From Panicum virgatum (taxonomy: Eukaryota > Streptophyta > Magnoliopsida > Poales > Poaceae): 64,000 bases of DNA. Shown piece by piece: positions 58,514-64,000 of the stretch. Under the pieces are notes generated by a model, which made no database searches, had not been told where the DNA came from, and saw only the letters and a list, made by a program, of their open reading frames with translations. The DNA lies in assembly GCF_016808335.1 (NCBI RefSeq), contig NC_053141.1:19103756-19167755 (forward strand), written 5' to 3'. The number at the start of each line of letters is the position of its first letter. Position 1 is the stretch's first letter. The position numbers were made by a program, and so were the translations under genes.

Positions 58514-60327
58514 CTGAAATATATGAGTTCAAGCATCAGCGATATGATTCGTATAGCTTCCAAGATGCAATGAACAAGTGTGCAACACAATAGAACACAA
58601 CAAATGCTGTGTAACCAGTTTGTGCAGCGTTAGTCGTTACAAAGAAATTTGTAACTTTCTTTTGGTTCATCGAAACTTTCTAAAATTTTGAAAGCAACTA
58701 GATAATTTCACGTGCTACATCTTTGGTAGTCAACTCAGAGGCTAATTCTAAGAGTAAGATGGTTGAAATTGTCCATTACTACACCTCTGGTTTTCTGAAC
58801 ATAGTCTCTGTATCTAGGCCATAACTCCTACTATATACATCTAATGAAGTTGAAATTTTGTAGACATGTAGCTTAGGTTGTTTGGAGCAACTTTGGTATT
58901 CAACCCCAAGGCTAAAACAATGGTTAAGATGGTTGAAATATTCGGTCTTTGCTTCTCTGTTCTGGCTGTTTTCAGCAGGCCGGGTGATCGTTTTTTTTTT
59001 CACCAGGGACAATCTACTTGGCATAAAATTCTCAAACTTTTACAGAAGATGCCCAAGGTAGTGAGGAACATTTCATCTAGTCAACACTAGGGCCAGTTCA
59101 GATCAAAACAAGGTGATATGCTCAAGGTTTTGAAGCGATGTCAAACCAGAAAACAGATTGTCCAGAGAGGGTGAAATTTGACCATATCTACCAAACCACA
59201 TGACAAAGATAAATCAAAATTTTACAGTGAGTTCTTCATCAAGTTTCCTACAACTTTTGTGTTGAACGATTTTTCAGATGAGCAACTTAATATTGTCGAA
59301 AAATTCACTTTAGACAGATTGCTCTAATTTGACAGATTTGCAGAAGGTTACTATAAATTTGAAAACACTAAGGTAGAGAACTTAAAAAAATTCTCATATT
59401 TTTAAAGCAGCTTGGAATTTTGCGTAGCTACATTTCATATTACAACCCAAACTTGATTTGAAGTGATTTTCATATGTTAAAAATTCGAGGAAACCAGAAT
59501 TTCCAGATTACACAGATTTGCTAAATGATCCTTAATGATGGATTTGTGACCTTTTCGATTACAATTTCTTCCAAAGGTTTCTTTGCTGAAGATTTGAGAA
59601 TGAATGCAGAGCCTATTCGTCCTCACCAAGGAAAAGAATTACCAAGTAACCTTGGTCTTACGTGGTTAGCTTCAGTGGCATACATAATACGTCTCTCACT
59701 ATGTAGCTACTCGATATAGCTAGATAGCCTAGAATTCGATTTTGAGTTAGCATACCTGCAGAAAATTGACAATACATAAATTGAACCTTTCGTGCCAGCA
59801 CTCACGAAAGCGTCCCCATACATTACCGATCACTATAGAATCGGCATCCATACCATTACCGCCGTATGGACAACGTTAAGCATACGTCATCGAAACAACG
59901 TATTGACTGAGTACCGTCTTTGACGGGGAATTGAATTCCAATTTCGAACCATTACTCCCCATATAATCAACCGAAGTTGGTATATGGGCAGCAGCTCAAG
60001 TAGGCCACTGCTTGAGCTCCAGCGTTCGGCTCGCATCACCGACGGGAAGGTCAGACTCCCTCAGCTGACTGAGTAAGCATACCTCCGCGGCGACGATGTA
60101 GTTGCATAATTTAAATGGCGGAATTTAAATACTGAAAAGTAATGTGCTGGAAGTTAGCCATACAAAATAAGCCACCTGATTATACCCATAAGATCCCCTA
60201 GGGCTTTACGTCCTAGACTTGTCCTTGGAGATCCTAAATTCTCTCAAAAACTTTAGTAGTTTTGAAGTCAAGTTTTAATTTGTTGTTTTGGAAACCGAGG
60301 CTGTCATCTCTGGTAGGCTGTCTGCGA
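58514..60327 (-). promoter_or_regulatory. T3 leader: donor, hairpins and repeats, extra ORF absent
   Basis: Donor-like CGCGGAG|GTATGC (exon end 60083) and an acceptor at 58514-58515 give one candidate intron of 1569 nt. The CTCAGTCAGCTGAGGG hairpin (about 60059-60074) and a CTCAAGCAGTGG...CTTGAG stem follow the donor. Leader repeats resemble T2 42780-43300 (59040-59560) and T2 41280-41640 (58620-58960). The two parts meet near 58980-59020, exactly where the extra ORF sits in T2, so the ORF has been lost between them. Confidence 0.55.
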
Positions 60328-60339
60328 GCTCTGATGCCA
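60328..60339 (-). other. Primer-binding site of T3, one mismatch
   Basis: GCTCTGATGCCA on the plus strand, the complement of TGGCATCAGAGC; one base differs from the tRNA-Met site of T1 and T2. It is two bases from the LTR edge at 60342. Confidence 0.85.
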
Positions 60340-60341
60340 GC

Positions 60342-63300
60342 TGTGGCGGAACCACCCAAAACTACTGGGCCCGGGTGCACTGATCTTTGTTGCTAAGCAA
60401 CTCTGACCCAAATTAGCACTCACCGGTAGTTCCTCGAGTGAAGCCTCGATAAAAGCCATGCTATTCCAGGATCAGCAGACAACACTCACACGAAGGTGAG
60501 CCCAGAGATTACAACATAGGACATTTCATACATCTCAGAGTTTGCAGCGGAAAGGAAAAATTTATTACAACCATGTTCAGAATAGTAAGTACTACAGAGT
60601 TCCAAACTACACACATTATTCAAGTGTCATAGTTCAGCGGCAGCATTAAAAGGTATCTAGCGAAATAACGTGATGCATCGATAAAGCCCGTACGAAAGCG
60701 TCACTCAGCGGGAGGGTGGTCAGCACCAGCTGAAGGACCATCCCACTCAAAAGACCAGCCCGGAGGCAAGGTACACGGCCAAGCAAGACTTGCAAACAGA
60801 TCTTCGAAGTTAGTACCTGAAAAACAGTGCCACAAGCAAGGCTGAGTATACTAATACTCAGCAAGACTGACCCGTCACCGGATATAACATAGTCCGATAA
60901 CTAGACATGCAAGGCTTTTTGGTTGGTGGGGTTTGTTTGCCAAAAATGCCACTAAGAGTTGGTCCTTATTTTCAGATTTTATCTAGCCATCTTCTAGTTG
61001 GATTAACCATTCTAATTTGCAACTAACTCTACACAAATATGGTAGAGCAATCATTTAATCAACCAGCAGTATTATCATCATCATGTTCCACTTGTTACTC
61101 TATGTGACCGAAAACATTAAGCAGTCTCATGCCGTGAGAGGCGGACGATTCTGAATCGGATTTCAACCTGGCCAGGGGAACCTAGACCACACGTATGGGA
61201 ACCAAGTCACCCACACAACATTTCCCCTTTCTTTCCAGTCCGTGGATCCGGAACACCCTCCCCGACTACAGAGCCCGACGTCTCTGCACCCATACGTCCG
61301 GACAAAAAAATAAAACCTACTTCTACCAAGAGGGTGCGAGATCGTTCCACTCGCTGGTCCAATCAGGTACTTCAGCTTACCGATTACCATATTTCTCGGC
61401 ATGTGGCTAGTACTTTCAAACGCTTAACGAAATGAGCCACACACCGCGACCTTAGCCATTTTGCCTACACCAGCGGGGTATCACAACTACACAACCCCGC
61501 CCGTTGTCCTTATATTTCAGCAGGAATTAAAGTCAGTAAAATTCCTATATGCTCGCGAGAGGCAGGAAACCCCTCGACTTCTACCGTACCTAATTAGCAT
61601 GGCAACTAGTCGATAAAAAGATCCGGGTATCAAACATAGGTACCTAGGGATCATGCACCTAAGGTTTTCGATCAACTCCTAGAAAACGTAAATGCGCAAT
61701 AAAAATTATTACAACATATACAAATAGTAAGATGAATATAAGGCGTAAAATAATGGGATTATGCACCGGGGCTTGCCTTCTTGGGCACTGTTCAAAGGTA
61801 GCCTTGGGCTCTTCCGAACATTGGTTCGGGTCTTGATTCAAGTCAGTACAACTAAGGGAGACACTCTCCGGAGTGGTAGTATTCGCGGGCACCAACTCGT
61901 AATCACCGTCGAGTAGATTTACCGTTTCTATATGCATGCAGAAATGATATTGTTACAACATAACATAAATATATTTCTTTCCTTCACTATAAAGTTGTAG
62001 TCCAGAATAGCACGTGTTTGTTGTGGTGGTCTTAGTTAACTTTATTTTCTGGGCAATCGTTTATAGAGTAGTTCTTAATTTCACTTTACTTCATAAAAGA
62101 GCTGTGTGTTTTGATTTTTATTCTTATCATTAAAACATAGCAGACTTTCACTATTTCATAGCAACCAATTTACTCATGAGCTAGTGATGAAAAACTAAAG
62201 TAACTCAAATCAGGTACTTTAGCATCTATGGTATAGTTTTCAGCATCTAATCATAAAGCAATTATCCATAACAAAGCATGTAATTAGATTACTCTAGTTG
62301 CTTCACCTTTTTGCACAGCAAGTTTGACATGGGTTATGGTGCTACAAATTTTATGGGAGCATCTACCAAGCATCTACTCAGTACTGTAATTTTTCCAGAT
62401 TTTGTTCACTTATGTAGCTGAGGTAATAAAAAGAACAAAAACAACAAGCCATTAACTAAGATTAATTCTCCAGAGAGTTGTACTAGGTATATGATTGTCA
62501 AATTTTTACCAGAGCCTATTCATGAGCTAAACAAACTCCAGAAAAATTATCGAGCTTTATAACCACCAGATAAATTAGTTATGCATTTAACTTAACATGA
62601 TTTAGCATAAATTTCTTAAGGTGCATTTAACTAGTACTACATATGAAATTTTTATTACAGATAGAACATACTGTAAGCAAGATCATATCCAAAAATCAAG
62701 ATCAGTTATGGTATAGATTACTCAGAACAAAAATAGTAAATCTAGCCCTAAGATGCTAAGCATGATTATTCAACAAAGAAAAACTCAGTAACTGCAGCTC
62801 AAAATTTTTAGACAGGAACATATAGCTAAAAAGAGACTTCAGAAATAAATATAGATTTTTCTGAGCATAAGAACTATATATGGAGAATTAAGTTGATTAA
62901 ACAAGCATAAAACATGGTATATAGTAAATGAACTCAAATAAATCTGAAATTTATGGATTCACAAGATTTCAGTTACACATGTATGCAGTAAAAATTCCAG
63001 AGCAAGTTCATGTGCATATTTTCCAGTATTAAATCAAAAAAAGCTAGCAACAGATTAGAGAATCTTGATTGTTCTAACATGATAACTGTTTTGGTTGGGT
63101 GTCATTTTTTTACTGTGATATTAATATTCCATTAGTGATAACATACCCAAAAATCAAGGTCATTTGCTGAGTATAACTTCATGAACATGCATAAGGTGAT
63201 TTTCTTATTCTTTTTCTCAGATTAAAATAAAGGCAAAATATGAACATATGAATGTAACAAAAGTTGTAGCTCTTGTTTCAAGGATTTCAGAACATTTTAG

Positions 63301-64000
63301 TTTGCATTTTTCTGATTTTTATACGATTTTCTAGGCATTTTTGAAGTTTGCTGTTTTGAGGTTCATGTACATTTTGCAGTTGGACCCTTGGAAGTTTTGT
63401 GTCTTTTAACTGTAGGTCCCTGGCGGAGATGAGTGAACAGAGGAGGTTTGGCGCGGCGGTTCCCGGCGATGGGGTTGGCCGGCGGCGAGGGGTTTGTGGG
63501 GGAAAAGAGAGAGGAGACCGAGGCGCACCTTATGGTGGTCTTGGATGGGTCGGGGGCGGCCGGGAGGTGGGTCGCCGGCGATGTACAGGGGCGGCGGCCA
63601 TGGGAGCTCGGCTCCGGCGAGCTCGGGTGAGGTAGGGAAGGGGCGTTTGGGCTTGGGAGCATCAGCGTGTTGAGAGGAATCCATTCTGGGTCTCGATTGG
63701 AGCCGAGGAGGGGCGGAGGGGGTGGTTCCACGGTGAGCCGAGCTTGCCGGCGCCAATGGCCGTGGTGGATGGGGTCTGGGCGCGCGAGGGGGCTCGGGGT
63801 CCTTTTATAGGCGGTGAAGGAGAGGGAGGGAGCTCCTGGGAGTGCAGTGCGCCATCCGGGGGAGGTTGATTCGGCCGGGCAAGGGCGGAGGTAGGCGACG
63901 GCGAGCGGCGACGTCGTTTGGGCGGCGTGGCGCATGGCGGGCGTCGTGGCGGCCGTCCAGGTCACCATGGGAGCGTGGCAAGCGGAGGACGAGCCAGGGC
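60342..64000 (-). repeat. 5' LTR of T3, truncated by the window
   Basis: Matches 51058-54716 at a constant offset of 9284, with about ten substitutions and no indels seen. By comparison about 1.07 kb remains outside the window. Its TATA-like box is at 63800-63811 and AATAAA at 60562-60567. Confidence 0.9.
60701..61927 (-). pseudogene. LTR-embedded small gene, T3 5' LTR (frame broken at the junction)
   Basis: Block a is 61927-61777 and block b is 60816-60701. Both match the other T3 LTR, including the phase error, except that the last codon of block b is GAG here and AAG at 51422-51420. The T1 and T2 families also end in GAG. Confidence 0.55.

Larger units (their letters stand above)
51058..64000 (-). 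mobile_element. T3: defective Tekay-type derivative with near-identical LTRs (runs off the window)
   Basis: One LTR is complete (51058-55784, 4727 bp); the second starts at 60342 and is cut by the window end. The internal region is only about 4.6 kb. It keeps a tRNA-Met PBS, donor, leader hairpins, a degenerate gag frame with zinc knuckle, an integrase remnant, hairpin and polypurine tract. Protease, RT, RNase H, chromodomain and the extra ORF are missing. In the shared 3.66 kb of LTR I see about ten substitutions (about 99.7% identity), so the defective element moved recently, presumably using proteins from a related autonomous copy. Confidence 0.88.

Overview
This window is repeat-rich plant nuclear DNA, almost certainly from a grass. 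I infer this from the Tekay/Del-type and Athila-type Ty3/gypsy elements, the very long GC-rich LTRs and the depth of nesting; the species cannot be told from this sequence. I see no host gene, tRNA, rRNA or CRISPR array. Practically every base belongs to an LTR retrotransposon inserted into another one.

Layout. (1) 1-4072: the 3' part of an old minus-strand Athila-like element (A0): partial 3' LTR, polypurine tract, 3' noncoding region, a decayed env-like ORF, and that ORF's own promoter-like leader with a 79-nt intron. (2) 4073-51057: a plus-strand Athila-like element (A1) with 5' LTR, tRNA-Asp-type PBS, broken gag, protease, the same env-like ORF, 3' noncoding region and the start of its 3' LTR. 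It has no reverse transcriptase or integrase. (3) Inside A1 gag, exactly in the zinc knuckle, sits a minus-strand non-autonomous element X (LTRs 6694-23000 and 27441-28898). A 1.57-kb piece of A1 gag/protease has been duplicated between X's left LTR and its internal region. (4) T1, a plus-strand Tekay-type chromovirus (7469-22503, TSD GTCTC), is inserted in X's left LTR; it carries a frameshift and several nonsense codons. (5) An 810-bp solo LTR (30746-31555) and T2, a minus-strand and nearly pristine Tekay-type element (32242-48513, TSD CTTTC), interrupt the A1 env-like ORF. T2 has an open 1535-codon gag-pol and LTRs with only about four differences. (6) T3 (51058 to beyond 64000, minus strand) is a Tekay derivative lacking protease, RT and RNase H, yet its LTRs are about 99.7% identical. 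It interrupts the A1 3' LTR.

Most interesting system. The LTRs of T1, T2 and T3 all contain two short exon-like coding blocks. One carries D-G-x-Y-E-L-[IV]-P; the other carries F-E-D..A-S-L..P-C-x-L-P-P-G-W-S-x-E-W-D followed by a stop codon. They differ mostly at third codon positions. They are bounded by a conserved acceptor, a conserved GC-type donor (AAG|GCAAGC) and a second acceptor (TTTTTCAG|GT), and the splice phases match in T1 and T2. With a TATA-like box upstream and an AATAAA-like signal downstream, each LTR looks like a small self-contained spliced gene. In addition, T1 and T2 carry a homologous ORF of about 300 codons upstream of gag. A shared donor after the PBS and CAG acceptors directly abutting the ATG of this ORF and of gag suggest that the two are made from alternatively spliced mRNAs, with candidate packaging hairpins just inside the intron.
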